Below, in pieces: positions 16,414-24,762 of a stretch of 35,988 bases of DNA. Positions within the stretch are counted from its first letter, which is position 1. Each line of letters begins with the position of its first letter. The notes beneath the pieces are model-generated. The model searched no databases. It was given only the letters and a program-made list of their open reading frames with translations, and was not told where the DNA came from. Position numbers and translations under genes: made by a program. Source of the DNA: J089 sp964535735 (GTDB lineage Bacteria; Fidelibacterota; Marinisomatia; Marinisomatales; J089); NCBI GenBank assembly GCA_964535735.1, contig CAZHTM010000021.1, forward strand, positions 1-35,988. Reading direction: 5' to 3'.

Positions 16414-17013
16414 ATGTTTGCAAATTTTCTTTCCTGGGACCAGCGCCTATTCCAATTTATAAATACATCGCTGGCGAATCCAATCTTTGATTGGATAATG
16501 CCGGTGGTGACCTATCCCCCTACCTTAGGATTGCCCCTTCTAGTGGGATGCCTGTTTTTACTCATCCGAGGTGGTCGCCGGGGACAGATTGCGGTGGTCT
16601 TGTTAATTCTTACTGTGTCCTTAGCAGATTCGATCGCTGCTCAGATCATTAAACCCCTTGTGGGACGTTTACGCCCTTCCCACGCTCTGGGAGATATGGT
16701 ACGACTTCTGGTTGGAAAAGGAGGCCGCTACGGATTCGTATCCAACCATGCGGCTAATTCTTTTGCCATCGCAACCATTCTGTCCTATTTCTACCGAACA
16801 TATCGCCACTGGTTTTACTTCCTGGCAACGCTGGTGAGCTTTAGTCGCGTGTATGTCGGCGTTCATTATCCAGGGGATGTTTTCTTTGGTGGTTTATTTG
16901 GATATGCCCTGGCTTGGGCCGTGCTTACGCTTTGGGTCGTGGTTAAAATGCGGGAGCTGAAACGAGGACGAACCTGGGTCTGGTACGCCGATTCACCGCC
17001 GCCTGATGCTTAA
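16414..17013 (+). CDS. PAP2-family membrane phosphatase
   Basis: A 199-residue membrane enzyme of the PAP2 superfamily, probably acting on a lipid phosphate such as undecaprenyl diphosphate. The three catalytic motifs are present: KPLVGRLRP (80-88), SNHAANS (110-116, with H112) and SRVYVGVHYPGD (144-155, with R145 and H151). About five or six hydrophobic segments surround them. The start MFANFLSWDQRLFQFIN fits the family. Its ATG is only 13 bases from the divergent Trm112-like ATG and has no ribosome site. Its stop overlaps the stop of the convergent DUF3467 gene by four bases. Confidence 0.92.
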   Translation: MFANFLSWDQRLFQFINTSLANPIFDWIMPVVTYPPTLGLPLLVGCLFLLIRGGRRGQIAVVLLILTVSLADSIAAQIIKPLVGRLRPSHALGDMVRLLVGKGGRYGFVSNHAANSFAIATILSYFYRTYRHWFYFLATLVSFSRVYVGVHYPGDVFFGGLFGYALAWAVLTLWVVVKMRELKRGRTWVWYADSPPPDA

Positions 17014-17339
17014 TTGGGAAGTACGTCCTTTGGTGGCTTAATTTGAATGCTGCCCATTCCCTGATCCGGCATTTGAATCTGTCCATGGCGAGCTTCATAT
17101 TTGCGAATATTATCGTTTAACGCGCCTAAAAACGCTTTCGCGTGGGCCGGAGCCATAATCACACGACTATGAACTTTTGCTTTGGGTAGACCTGGTAGTA
17201 TTCGGGTAAAATCTAAAATAAACTCCGCCTGGGAATGGGTCACGACAACAAAATTGGCATATTCCCCGGAGGCTACATCTTCTGGTAATTCAATATTGAT
17301 TTGCTGAGGGCGCTGAGACGCCCCCTTTTTTTCACTCAT
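17010..17339 (-). CDS. DUF3467 protein
   Basis: A 109-residue protein matching DUF3467, a family of unknown function common in the FCB group. Diagnostic stretches are INIELPEDVASGEYANF, VTHSQAEFILDFTRILPG and AKVHSRVIMAPAHAKAF. The start is taken at ATG 17339, with GGGGG five bases in front; a TTG at 17351 would add four residues. It follows the zinc-ribbon gene by 14 bases and forms a pair with it. A link to transcription or protein turnover has been suggested for such small proteins, but nothing here shows it. Confidence 0.9.
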   Translation of the reverse strand: MSEKKGASQRPQQINIELPEDVASGEYANFVVVTHSQAEFILDFTRILPGLPKAKVHSRVIMAPAHAKAFLGALNDNIRKYEARHGQIQMPDQGMGSIQIKPPKDVLPN

Positions 17340-17353
17340 GGGAACCCCCAATG

Positions 17354-17740
17354 TTAAAATGAATCGTACTCGCGGCGGTTAAACTCTTCCCAGTCTTCAT
17401 CCAGCCCTTCAAATTCTTCATAATCCATTGTGTCTTCTTCAGTTGTATTGGCCACCATTTCATTCTCATACAAACTGAAATTATCTTTTTTCTTTTCGTA
17501 CTCCGAAGGATCCACTTCTTCTTCATCTTCTGGGTCTAACCGCTCAATATCCTCTTGGTAAACGTCGGTATCAAAAAAATCAAGATTTTCCACGATACCA
17601 TTGGTCATCAGGTATTCGAGAAAATCCAAATAATTTCGGTTATGTAAATCTGTTTTGCAATGGACGCAAACCAGCGACTCCCTCAGGTCTTCTTCCTTCA
17701 GGGTGGCGCCACAGACAGGACAAATAATGCCTTCTAACAT
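17354..17740 (-). CDS. Zinc-ribbon protein with acidic tail
   Basis: A 128-residue protein. The first 30 residues make a zinc ribbon from two cysteine pairs, CPVC (7-10) and CVHC (25-28). From about residue 50 on the chain is very acidic and looks disordered (for example DPEDEEEVDPSEYE, then a Glu/Asp-rich end with Trp and Tyr). It is translated just before the DUF3467 gene on the same message; GAGGA lies upstream of ATG 17740. The ribbon-plus-acidic-tail form suggests a nucleic acid or protein adaptor; the function is unknown. Confidence 0.8.
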   Translation of the reverse strand: MLEGIICPVCGATLKEEDLRESLVCVHCKTDLHNRNYLDFLEYLMTNGIVENLDFFDTDVYQEDIERLDPEDEEEVDPSEYEKKKDNFSLYENEMVANTTEEDTMDYEEFEGLDEDWEEFNRREYDSF

Positions 17741-17875
17741 AAATTTTTTCCTCTAAAATCGGGCGGTAATATAAGCGGGGACTTGAGTAGCGTCAATATT
17801 TTGTTCACGTGGAGGTTGAAGATTTTTTTTAATTCTTGTGAGCGCAGTTAAATCTGATCCCACTGAATCCAATGT

Positions 17876-18430
17876 TCAGGCCATGGAGGATTTCAATAAT
17901 TGGTTAATAGTATGATATCCACGTTCCACAAACGATCTATTTCTTGTGGATAACACAACATTGTATAAATGGCGCGCACCAGGGAAATCAAATCCGATTT
18001 TTAGCCAGGCGGAATGGTGGTGGACCAGGTACATCCATTCCGGTGGCGAATGTGGATCTAAATTAATAATGGCTTCCACATTTTCTGGAACCAGCTCTTG
18101 AACTACCTCTTTGGGCAGAACTCCCCACCAATTCAAATCGGCCTCCTTCCACGTGGAAAGACGGGATGCCAAAAATGAATAATGTTCAACGCCTTCTGGG
18201 TTGGAAATAAAATGGACATGGGGACGCTCACTCCAACCGGATTGGCGGATAAAATGCCGGGCGACCCGCGCCACGCCTTTATCTCCGGGAAGAAGAACCA
18301 ACCATGTTTGAGGAGTCCGGCCCTGGGAGCCTAAAACTTGTGGGTTTAACTCCGGCGTTCGACGCAGGAGCCACCAGGTTGCAATCCGCGTTTTTAGTGG
18401 ATGAGTCATGGCCGAATATACCTTTTTCAC
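17876..18430 (-). CDS. Hypothetical protein, possibly DUF6913-like
   Basis: A 184-residue protein not firmly recognised. It has a Rossmann-like feel: a strand at WLVLLPGD, the turn GVARVARHFI, then INLDPHSPPEWMYLVHHHSAWLKIGFDFPG, which recalls small DUF6913-type proteins and distantly the heptosyltransferase fold. No membrane segment is seen. The start is open: GTG 18430 gives 184 residues, ATG 18409 gives 177 and has AAAGG upstream. It is transcribed away from the TerB/J-domain gene, with a 63-base shared promoter region. Confidence 0.7.
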   Translation of the reverse strand: MKKVYSAMTHPLKTRIATWWLLRRTPELNPQVLGSQGRTPQTWLVLLPGDKGVARVARHFIRQSGWSERPHVHFISNPEGVEHYSFLASRLSTWKEADLNWWGVLPKEVVQELVPENVEAIINLDPHSPPEWMYLVHHHSAWLKIGFDFPGARHLYNVVLSTRNRSFVERGYHTINQLLKSSMA

Positions 18431-18493
18431 AAATGAGAACCTGCGTAGTTTTCCCTGTTTTCTGAGTCATTTATCACATTTTTTAGTTCCCAA

Positions 18494-19237
18494 ATGAGTA
18501 TAGGCAAACAATTACTATGGGGTGGCATCGGTTGGGCTCTGGGCGGCCCGATTGGGGCGATCATCGGCTACACACTGGCTACCATGACTGGTGAATCGGG
18601 AAGTTATCACCGGTCCGGTTATGGAACCATCCATGGCGGAGACGCCTATCCCCAAACTCGTCCCGGCGATTTTATGGTCTCTCTTCTGGTCCTGTTCGCC
18701 GCAGTCATGAAAGCTGATGAAAAATTGCTCAAATCCGAGCTGGATTACGTAAAAGAATTTTTGCGTAAACAATTCAGCGCTCAGGACGTGCGCAATTTCA
18801 TGATCCTTTTCAAAGATATCCTGAATCAGGAATATAACCTCCGGGATGTGTGCCGCCAAATTCAACGGGCAATGGACCATCCCAGTCGGCTTGAATTGGT
18901 TCATTTATTATTCGGCTTGGCGCAGGCGGACGGAAAGATTCATCGTGCAGAAGTGGATATGATTGAGGAAATCGCTCGTTATCTCCGCGTGAGTGAACCG
19001 GATTTTCAGTCCATCAAAGCGATGTTCGTGGGTGATACCGATGGCGCCTATCGGATTTTAGAAATCGATCCTAATGCATCCAACGATGACATCAAAAAGG
19101 CCTATCGGAAAATGGCCACTAAATACCACCCGGATAAAGTGGCTCATTTAGGAGAAGACCTTCGGATTCTCGCCGAAGAAAAATTTAAAGCCGTAAACGC
19201 GGCTTATCAAACTCTGAAACAGGAGCGCGGCTTTTAA
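18494..19237 (+). CDS. TerB/DnaJ-domain co-chaperone (DjlA-like)
   Basis: A 247-residue protein with three parts. A glycine-rich hydrophobic N-terminus (residues 9-31) looks like a membrane hairpin or anchor. A TerB-like helical domain follows at about 60-175 (GDFMVSLLVLFAAVMKADEK, then LLFGLAQADGKIHRAEVDMI). A J domain ends the protein at about 185-247, with YRILEIDPNAS, AYRKMATKYHPDK and the HPD motif at 212-214. The order matches DjlA, which brings DnaK to membrane-near clients. Its stop TAA overlaps the next ATG (TAATG at 19235-19239), so it is coupled to the mutase gene; why these two are paired is not clear. Confidence 0.92.
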   Translation: MSIGKQLLWGGIGWALGGPIGAIIGYTLATMTGESGSYHRSGYGTIHGGDAYPQTRPGDFMVSLLVLFAAVMKADEKLLKSELDYVKEFLRKQFSAQDVRNFMILFKDILNQEYNLRDVCRQIQRAMDHPSRLELVHLLFGLAQADGKIHRAEVDMIEEIARYLRVSEPDFQSIKAMFVGDTDGAYRILEIDPNASNDDIKKAYRKMATKYHPDKVAHLGEDLRILAEEKFKAVNAAYQTLKQERGF

Positions 19238-20730
19238 TGACTTCTGAACAACCGGGACGCTTCCCTTTCACCCGGGGAATTTACCCCGATATGTACCGAA
19301 AACGGCTCTGGACCATGCGTCAATATGCGGGCTTTACCAGTGCCGAAGCATCTAATCAGCGTTATCGATATCTGTTAGAACAGGGAGTCACTGGCTTAAG
19401 CGTCGCTTTCGATCTCCCCACCCAGATCGGTTATGATTCAGATCACCAGCTGGCGGAAGGAGAAGTGGGCCGGGTAGGGGTACCCATTTCCACGTTGGAT
19501 GACATGCGCCGTTTATTTAAAGATATTCCATTGGAGTCCATTTCAACCTCTATGACCATCAACGCCACTGCTGCCATCCTGTTATCCATGTACATTGTGG
19601 TGGCGGAAGAACAGGGCGTATCCCGAGATCAACTTCGGGGCACAGTCCAAAATGATATTCTAAAAGAATATATTGCCCGGGGAACCTATATCTTTCCCCC
19701 GACGCCTTCCATGCGCTTGGTCACCGATGTTTTTGATTTTTGCGCCCGGGAAGTACCCCGATGGAACACTATTTCCATTTCCGGTTACCACATTCGAGAA
19801 GCGGGGAGTACGGCAGCACAGGAATTGGCCTTTACTCTCGCCAATGGCATCGCCTATGTAGAAGCGGCGATTTCCCGAGGATTAGACGGAAATATATTCG
19901 GCCGTCGACTTTCCTTTTTCTTCAATGCCCATAACGGATTTTTAACTGAAATAGCCAAATTCCGCGCGGCTCGACGTCTGTGGGCCACCTTAATGAAAGA
20001 ACGGTTCGGCATTACCGATGAAAAAGCGCTGCAGTGCCGGTTCCATGTTCAGACAGGAGGGTCCACCCTCACGGCGCAACAAATTGATAACAATGTTGTG
20101 AGAACGACTATCCAAGCCCTTTCCGCTGTCCTGGGAGGAACACAATCGCTCCATACCTGCAGCCGAGATGAGGCTTTGGCGCTACCCACCGATGAATCAG
20201 CGCGTTTGGCTCTACGGACCCAACAAATCATCGCTCATGAATCGGGAATTCCGAACTATCCGGATCCCTTCGGTGGCAGTTACGTGGTGGAAAAATTAAC
20301 CGATGATTTGGAAACCGAAGCCCGGTCCATAATTGATGAAATTGATCAGCGTGGCGGCGCCGTGAAAGCTATTGAGGAGGGCTGGATTCAGGATGAAATT
20401 GCCCGGAGCGCTTATCAGTATCAAAAAGGTGTGGATGCTGGTAAAACCATCATCGTGGGTGTGAATCGATTCCAGGAAGAGGACACCGCTTCCCCAGAAT
20501 TGCTCACTATTGACCAGGACCTGGTAAAGCGGCAACAAGATCGAACCCGAACGTATAAGGCCAATCGGAATGACCGCGCGGTGCAGAAGGCCTTGAATGA
20601 TCTGAAATCTCTAGCTCAATCTGATCAAAACGTACTACCCGGTATCATTCAAGCGCTTGAGCAGCGCTGCACTTTGGGGGAAATATCAAACGTCTTTCGT
20701 CAAGTTTTCGGAGAATATCAGCCGAATTAA
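19237..20730 (+). CDS. Methylmalonyl-CoA mutase, catalytic chain without B12 domain
   Basis: A 497-residue TIM-barrel chain of the B12-dependent acyl-CoA mutases. RFPFTRGIYPDMYRKRLWTM leads to YAGFTSAEASN, whose Tyr is the methylmalonyl type rather than isobutyryl or hydroxyisobutyryl. GLSVAFDLPTQIGYDSDH, SISGYHIREAGS and HVQTGGSTLTAQQ follow. It converts succinyl-CoA and methylmalonyl-CoA into each other. The B12-binding domain must be a separate chain, which is not in this window. The protein starts right at the FPFTRG motif, so it lacks the N-terminal lead of some 40 residues that I expect in split mutases; the frame upstream of the ATG carries no such sequence. AGGAG at 19221-19225 supports the start. 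Confidence 0.93.
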   Translation: MTSEQPGRFPFTRGIYPDMYRKRLWTMRQYAGFTSAEASNQRYRYLLEQGVTGLSVAFDLPTQIGYDSDHQLAEGEVGRVGVPISTLDDMRRLFKDIPLESISTSMTINATAAILLSMYIVVAEEQGVSRDQLRGTVQNDILKEYIARGTYIFPPTPSMRLVTDVFDFCAREVPRWNTISISGYHIREAGSTAAQELAFTLANGIAYVEAAISRGLDGNIFGRRLSFFFNAHNGFLTEIAKFRAARRLWATLMKERFGITDEKALQCRFHVQTGGSTLTAQQIDNNVVRTTIQALSAVLGGTQSLHTCSRDEALALPTDESARLALRTQQIIAHESGIPNYPDPFGGSYVVEKLTDDLETEARSIIDEIDQRGGAVKAIEEGWIQDEIARSAYQYQKGVDAGKTIIVGVNRFQEEDTASPELLTIDQDLVKRQQDRTRTYKANRNDRAVQKALNDLKSLAQSDQNVLPGIIQALEQRCTLGEISNVFRQVFGEYQPN

Positions 20731-20839
20731 CCTTGGTTGATTGTTAAAAAACTAACGAACTTTTCTCTCCGATTTCCGTTATTAAATCACCGTTTTCTTC
20801 GTAAATAAAGAACCAGCAATTGAGACTTTTGGAGCGTTT

Positions 20840-21819
20840 ATGACCATCAGACCCAAATTATTTCTGTTCCTTTCCTTCATCTTATTAGCAAGTTGTGGAA
20901 AACAGACGGCGCCACCCGTTTCACCGGATCAACCCGCTGAAGTCAAGAGCGAAATATCTTCACAACGCCTGGATCTGGAAACGGACAATTCCGTACCTAA
21001 TCTCGAATCGTCCGAAACGGCGACTAAGCCGGTTCAAGCCCTTGATACAGAGGACGTCACAACTGTGCCTGGGAAATCCGCATCTCCTGACGCTGACACG
21101 GGAAGTCAAGCGGCGCCGGTGATAAAAGATGAACCAACCATGAGTATTCCGATTCCCGCTGGAGAACCAGTCGATTCAGATACAGAAGCCGAAACAGCAG
21201 TCGTAGTCTCTGGAAACGAACCCACACTGGTGGCCGATTTGCCGGAACAGCCTCAGGAGGTTCAGANNNNNNNNNNNNNNNNNNNNNNNNNNNNNNNNNN
21301 NNNNNNNNNNNNNNNNNNNNNNNNNNNNNNNNNNNNNNNNNNNNNNNNNNNNNNNNNNNNNNNNNNGGAAACGAACCCACACTGGTGGCCGATTTGCCGG
21401 AACAGCCTCAGGAGGTTCAGACCGTCCCCGATAGTTCATGGCAATTGTATATGATCGCCCCTGGGGACTTCCTGATCAAAATCGCGAAACACGAATATGG
21501 CGATTGGCAAATGTGGCGAAAGATTTATAACTGGAATCGGGATAATATTGGTGATAATCCCAACCTTATTTTCCCCTACCATACCCTGGATTTATTGAAG
21601 CCCAGCGAAGATGTCCAAAATTGCGAACCGGAATATGATCATTACACGGTGAAATCGGGAGACAATCTCTGGACAATCGCTGGTCGCCTGTTTAAGGACG
21701 AGCGGGCTTGGATTGTTTTGTTTTGGGATAACGAAGAATTACTGGATCAAACCGAAGGCATCCTGAAGCCAGGCATGGAGCTCAAAGTCCGAACGAACTG
21801 TATTCCGCTTCCAGGCTAA
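20840..21819 (+). CDS. LysM-domain lipoprotein, split by a 100-N assembly gap
   Basis: The N-terminal part starts with a lipoprotein signal (MTIRPKLFLFLSFILLASC, lipid Cys19) and continues as a long acidic, disordered linker rich in Pro, Thr and Glu. After the gap come two LysM domains: MIAPGDFLIKIAKHEYGDWQMW on, and YTVKSGDNLWTIAGRLF on, which bind glycans such as peptidoglycan. The bases before the gap (21212-21266) are repeated exactly after it (21367-21421). If the two copies are one, the frame closes perfectly to 274 residues. As written, the two halves lie in different frames. GGAG precedes the ATG. The protein is probably held to a membrane by lipid with its LysM domains at the cell wall. 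Confidence 0.88.
21212..21421. repeat. 55-base exact duplication around a run of 100 N
   Basis: Bases 21212-21266 and 21367-21421 are identical over 55 bases, and the 100 N between them (21267-21366) touch both. One contig ends exactly with this 55-mer and the next starts exactly with it. Neighbouring contigs of a de Bruijn assembly at k=55 share just such an end, so the gap is probably scaffold filler of true length below zero. A real tandem repeat of this unit inside the linker is the alternative. Confidence 0.85.
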
Positions 21820-21846
21820 GCTTACGCCCCTTTAATTCAAGTCCTC

Positions 21847-22653
21847 GTGTTCGACCGCAATGCATTCGATTCGCGGCTCCAGACCCGGGAAATTGGTCGG
21901 TCGTTTACTCATCTTGATTCCTGCACATCCACCAATGATGTGACGCTCCTTCTTGCTCAAAGTGGAGCTCCATCTGGGACCCTAGTCTTGGCCGATCATC
22001 AGACCGCCGGACGTGGACGAAGCGGTTCCCGCTGGGTGGATTTCCCAGGCCAAGGGCTGACGTTCAGTTTCATTGTTCGTGATCTGAGTTCCCGCCACGT
22101 ATCACTCCTATCGCTGGTCATAGGCGTCAGCATCGTAACAGCTCTCCAATCCGTACAAGCCGATATCCGTTTAAAATGGCCCAACGACCTTCGGATATCC
22201 GGACGTAAGGTAGGTGGCGTTCTTTGTGAAAGTCGCTGGGAGGGAGCTCAATGTCAATTCACCGTCGTGGGGATCGGCCTGAACGTGAATGAGAATATCA
22301 CTGACTTTCCTGAATCCCTGCGGCCGGTTGTCACCTCCCTGGCGCTTATAACAGAAAAAACCCAACCACGTGAATCTCTATTGGCGTCCCTTTTGAATCA
22401 GATTGAAGCGGATCTGGATATGTTGCGTGAGGGCAAGACGGAATCGCTAATAACCAGATGGATGGAAGCCTGTGACCACCTTCAATCCCTGGTTGAAATT
22501 GAAGCAACTCCTTCCAGCATCAAGGGGAAATTTCTGGGTGTGAATTCCCGGGGGCAAGCACGGATACTCACGGACAGGGGCGAAACTGTGGTTTCTACCG
22601 GCACGCTCACCATTTTGGAAGACTCCGCCGGAACAGAACCGCTATTAATCTAA
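21847..22653 (+). CDS. birA: Biotin-[acetyl-CoA-carboxylase] ligase, group I
   Basis: A 268-residue biotin protein ligase that loads biotin onto carrier domains. GRGRSG (55-60), KWPND (110-114) and KVGG (121-124) are the catalytic motifs, with the C-terminal SH3-like domain at about 215-262. It has no helix-turn-helix before the catalytic core, so it is the non-regulatory form. The start is GTG 21847; no ATG fits. It lies 27 bases after the LysM gene, and its last 9 bases overlap the convergent cysM. A target is suggested by the carboxyltransferase gene at 8361-10178. Confidence 0.94.
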   Translation: MFDRNAFDSRLQTREIGRSFTHLDSCTSTNDVTLLLAQSGAPSGTLVLADHQTAGRGRSGSRWVDFPGQGLTFSFIVRDLSSRHVSLLSLVIGVSIVTALQSVQADIRLKWPNDLRISGRKVGGVLCESRWEGAQCQFTVVGIGLNVNENITDFPESLRPVVTSLALITEKTQPRESLLASLLNQIEADLDMLREGKTESLITRWMEACDHLQSLVEIEATPSSIKGKFLGVNSRGQARILTDRGETVVSTGTLTILEDSAGTEPLLI

Positions 22654-23598
22654 TACATTGATTCGATCGCGTTCAAATCGGCAGGTGTCGGATTCGCAAT
22701 GCTGCAATCCATGACTTTGATACCGGGAATACCCATCGGGAAATACGGTCACCACCGCGTGAAACTGCTCCTGAAGTTGTTTGGCGGCTAAAAAATTGGC
22801 GCCGGAAGAAATTCCAACGCAAAGTCCATACGATTCCTGCAATTCCAGAGACGCATCACGGGCAGAATCGCTGTCAATACAAATGACATCATTTATAAAG
22901 GATGTTACCCCTCCCTGCCCATTAGAAACAATAGCGGGAATAAAGCCATCTCCAATTCCAGGGATACTGTGAGAACCTTTCTCACCACCGCTCATGACCG
23001 GCGATTCCTTCGGTTCCACGGCGCACAGAAATACATGGGAATTTTTCTCCCGGAGTGCTTTACCCACCCCCATTAAAGTGCCGCCAGTACCCACTCCGGC
23101 CACAAAGGCATCTGGCGTTATACCGGCCTGTCCCAGCTGATTTAATATTTCTTTTCCGGTGGTGTTCTGATGGCATTCCACATTCAAGGGATTCGAAAAT
23201 TGATCCGGATTGAAATACGATTCGTCCTGGGCCATTTCATCGCGGATTGCCGCGGCTTCCGCAAAACTCCCTTCTGATGAACAGAGAATCAGGTTCGCGC
23301 CCAATTCCCGGATGGTTTGCTTCCGTTCTTCTGTCATATTTTCGGGCATTATGACGGTGATCGGATATCCCATCTCGCGGGCAAAATAACTCAGGGCAAT
23401 ACCCGTATTTCCACTGGTGGCTTCAATAATGGTCATTCCCGGTTTTAACAATCCCTGACGTTCACTCTCCCTTAAAATATAGCGGGCAATCCGATCCTTA
23501 ATACTGCCGCAGGGATTCACACACTCCAATTTGGCGTAAATCCCTCCCACTTCCACTAAGGGTGTATTTCCCACGGTTACTAATGAGCGTTGATTCAT
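22645..23598 (-). CDS. cysM: PLP-dependent cysteine synthase (CysK/CysM family)
   Basis: A 317-residue enzyme that makes cysteine from an activated serine and a sulfur donor. PLP lysine K34 is in NPCGSIKDR; the phosphate loop is SGNTG (62-66), followed by GTGGTLMGVG and PGIGDGF. The length and GSIKDR fit CysK and CysM alike, so substrate preference (acetylserine or a protein thiocarboxylate) is open. The tail HGLQHCESDTCRFERD carries two cysteines and is longer and more polar than usual. ATG 23598 is chosen; a TTG six bases upstream would add two residues. It is the last gene of the long minus-strand run. Confidence 0.9.
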   Translation of the reverse strand: MNQRSLVTVGNTPLVEVGGIYAKLECVNPCGSIKDRIARYILRESERQGLLKPGMTIIEATSGNTGIALSYFAREMGYPITVIMPENMTEERKQTIRELGANLILCSSEGSFAEAAAIRDEMAQDESYFNPDQFSNPLNVECHQNTTGKEILNQLGQAGITPDAFVAGVGTGGTLMGVGKALREKNSHVFLCAVEPKESPVMSGGEKGSHSIPGIGDGFIPAIVSNGQGGVTSFINDVICIDSDSARDASLELQESYGLCVGISSGANFLAAKQLQEQFHAVVTVFPDGYSRYQSHGLQHCESDTCRFERDRINVLD

Positions 23599-23608
23599 TT
23601 TCAATCAA

Positions 23609-24760
23609 TCAGACGTGTGTGTTTATAAACTGGTGAATGGCGTCAATAAACTGATCTACTTCTGATTCAAGGTTGTAAAAATGGGGAGAGATCCTGAGCA
23701 AATTATTACGAATGGATAACCTGAATCCTTGGGCGACCAAATTGTCAAAAAGGTCCTGATTTTGGTCCTTGTCAGGCAACGAAACCGTAACGATTCCGGA
23801 TTTTTCCGAAGGAGAGTCACGTTTGGAAATGATTGTCAACCCTAATCGCGCAAGCCCCGCTGCCAATCGGTCCGCTAAAGCCAACACCCGTTTCTCGATC
23901 GCCTCTGGTCCTGCGTCTAATAAAAGATCCAGTGAACCGGAGAACCACCAGATTCCTAGGCTGAATGGTGTGGCAAATTCATAGCGGTTGGCATTGGCTT
24001 TCAGTGGTTGGTCATACTGATGAAAATCCCAAATCGTTTCCCGGCTTTGCCAGCCCAGGTGCGGTGGGTGAAGGCGCTCCTGCAATTCTTCAGTCACATA
24101 GATGAATCCCAGTCCCTGGGGTCCTAAAAGCCACTTGGCCGTTCCGGTGGCCATGAAATCAAAGCCCATGGCCTCCACATCCATTTTTAAATGCCCTAAA
24201 CCCTGCATGGCATCCACCGCCACTAAAATTCCCCGCTTATGGCACCAGGTAACCAGATCGGCAATTGAATTTCGGTATCCGTTAAAATACTGGACCCAAC
24301 TTATGGCCAAAAGCCGCGTCTTCGGGGTGACAACAGAGTCCAAATCTGCGGGAGTAACCCGACCATCCGGCATATCGATAAAATCGATCTCCACTCCGTA
24401 AGGTTGAAGGTCCCACCACGGATAAACATTGGATGGAAATTCACGGCGGTGAAGGATTATTCGATCGCCAGAAGACCACTTTAACCCCCGGGCCAGTAGT
24501 ATCAGTCCATCTGTTGTGTTTCGTACCAGAGCAATGCGTTCGGAAGGCGCCGAAATCAATTGGCCGATTTTTTCCCGAACCGCAGCCGCCCGTTCCATGG
24601 TATCCAAATAATTATTGATCTTTTCTCCCTGGGCCTGATTCAGAAAGGTATCGACCTGTTGCCTTGATCGGCGATTCAGCGGTGAAACGGCGGCATGGTC
24701 GAAATAAATCCCTTCGAACTTCAAATGGGGAAAATCTTCGCGGAAACGACGGACATCCAT
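23609..24760 (-). CDS. Class V aminotransferase (NifS/kynureninase-like fold)
   Basis: A 383-residue PLP enzyme. It opens with YFDHAAVSPL, then VRNTTDGL, HRREFPSNVYPW, SWVQYFNGYR and VDAMQGLGHL. PLP lysine K209 lies in GTAKWLLGPQGLGF. Where cysteine desulfurases have a catalytic Cys loop, this chain reads SIRNNLLRISPHFYN without Cys, so it is probably not a desulfurase. Epimerase-, lyase- or kynureninase-like chemistry is possible; the substrate is unknown. ATG 24760 is preferred over TTG 24766; the CDF stop lies just before it. It stands between a metal transporter and cysteine synthase, which hints at sulfur amino acid metabolism, but weakly. Confidence 0.85.
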   Translation of the reverse strand: MDVRRFREDFPHLKFEGIYFDHAAVSPLNRRSRQQVDTFLNQAQGEKINNYLDTMERAAAVREKIGQLISAPSERIALVRNTTDGLILLARGLKWSSGDRIILHRREFPSNVYPWWDLQPYGVEIDFIDMPDGRVTPADLDSVVTPKTRLLAISWVQYFNGYRNSIADLVTWCHKRGILVAVDAMQGLGHLKMDVEAMGFDFMATGTAKWLLGPQGLGFIYVTEELQERLHPPHLGWQSRETIWDFHQYDQPLKANANRYEFATPFSLGIWWFSGSLDLLLDAGPEAIEKRVLALADRLAAGLARLGLTIISKRDSPSEKSGIVTVSLPDKDQNQDLFDNLVAQGFRLSIRNNLLRISPHFYNLESEVDQFIDAIHQFINTHV

Positions 24761-24762
24761 GA

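Noticed and set aside
23609..24760. Class V aminotransferase as a second cysteine desulfurase
   Set aside because: The catalytic cysteine loop is missing; the corresponding stretch reads SIRNNLLRISPHFYN.
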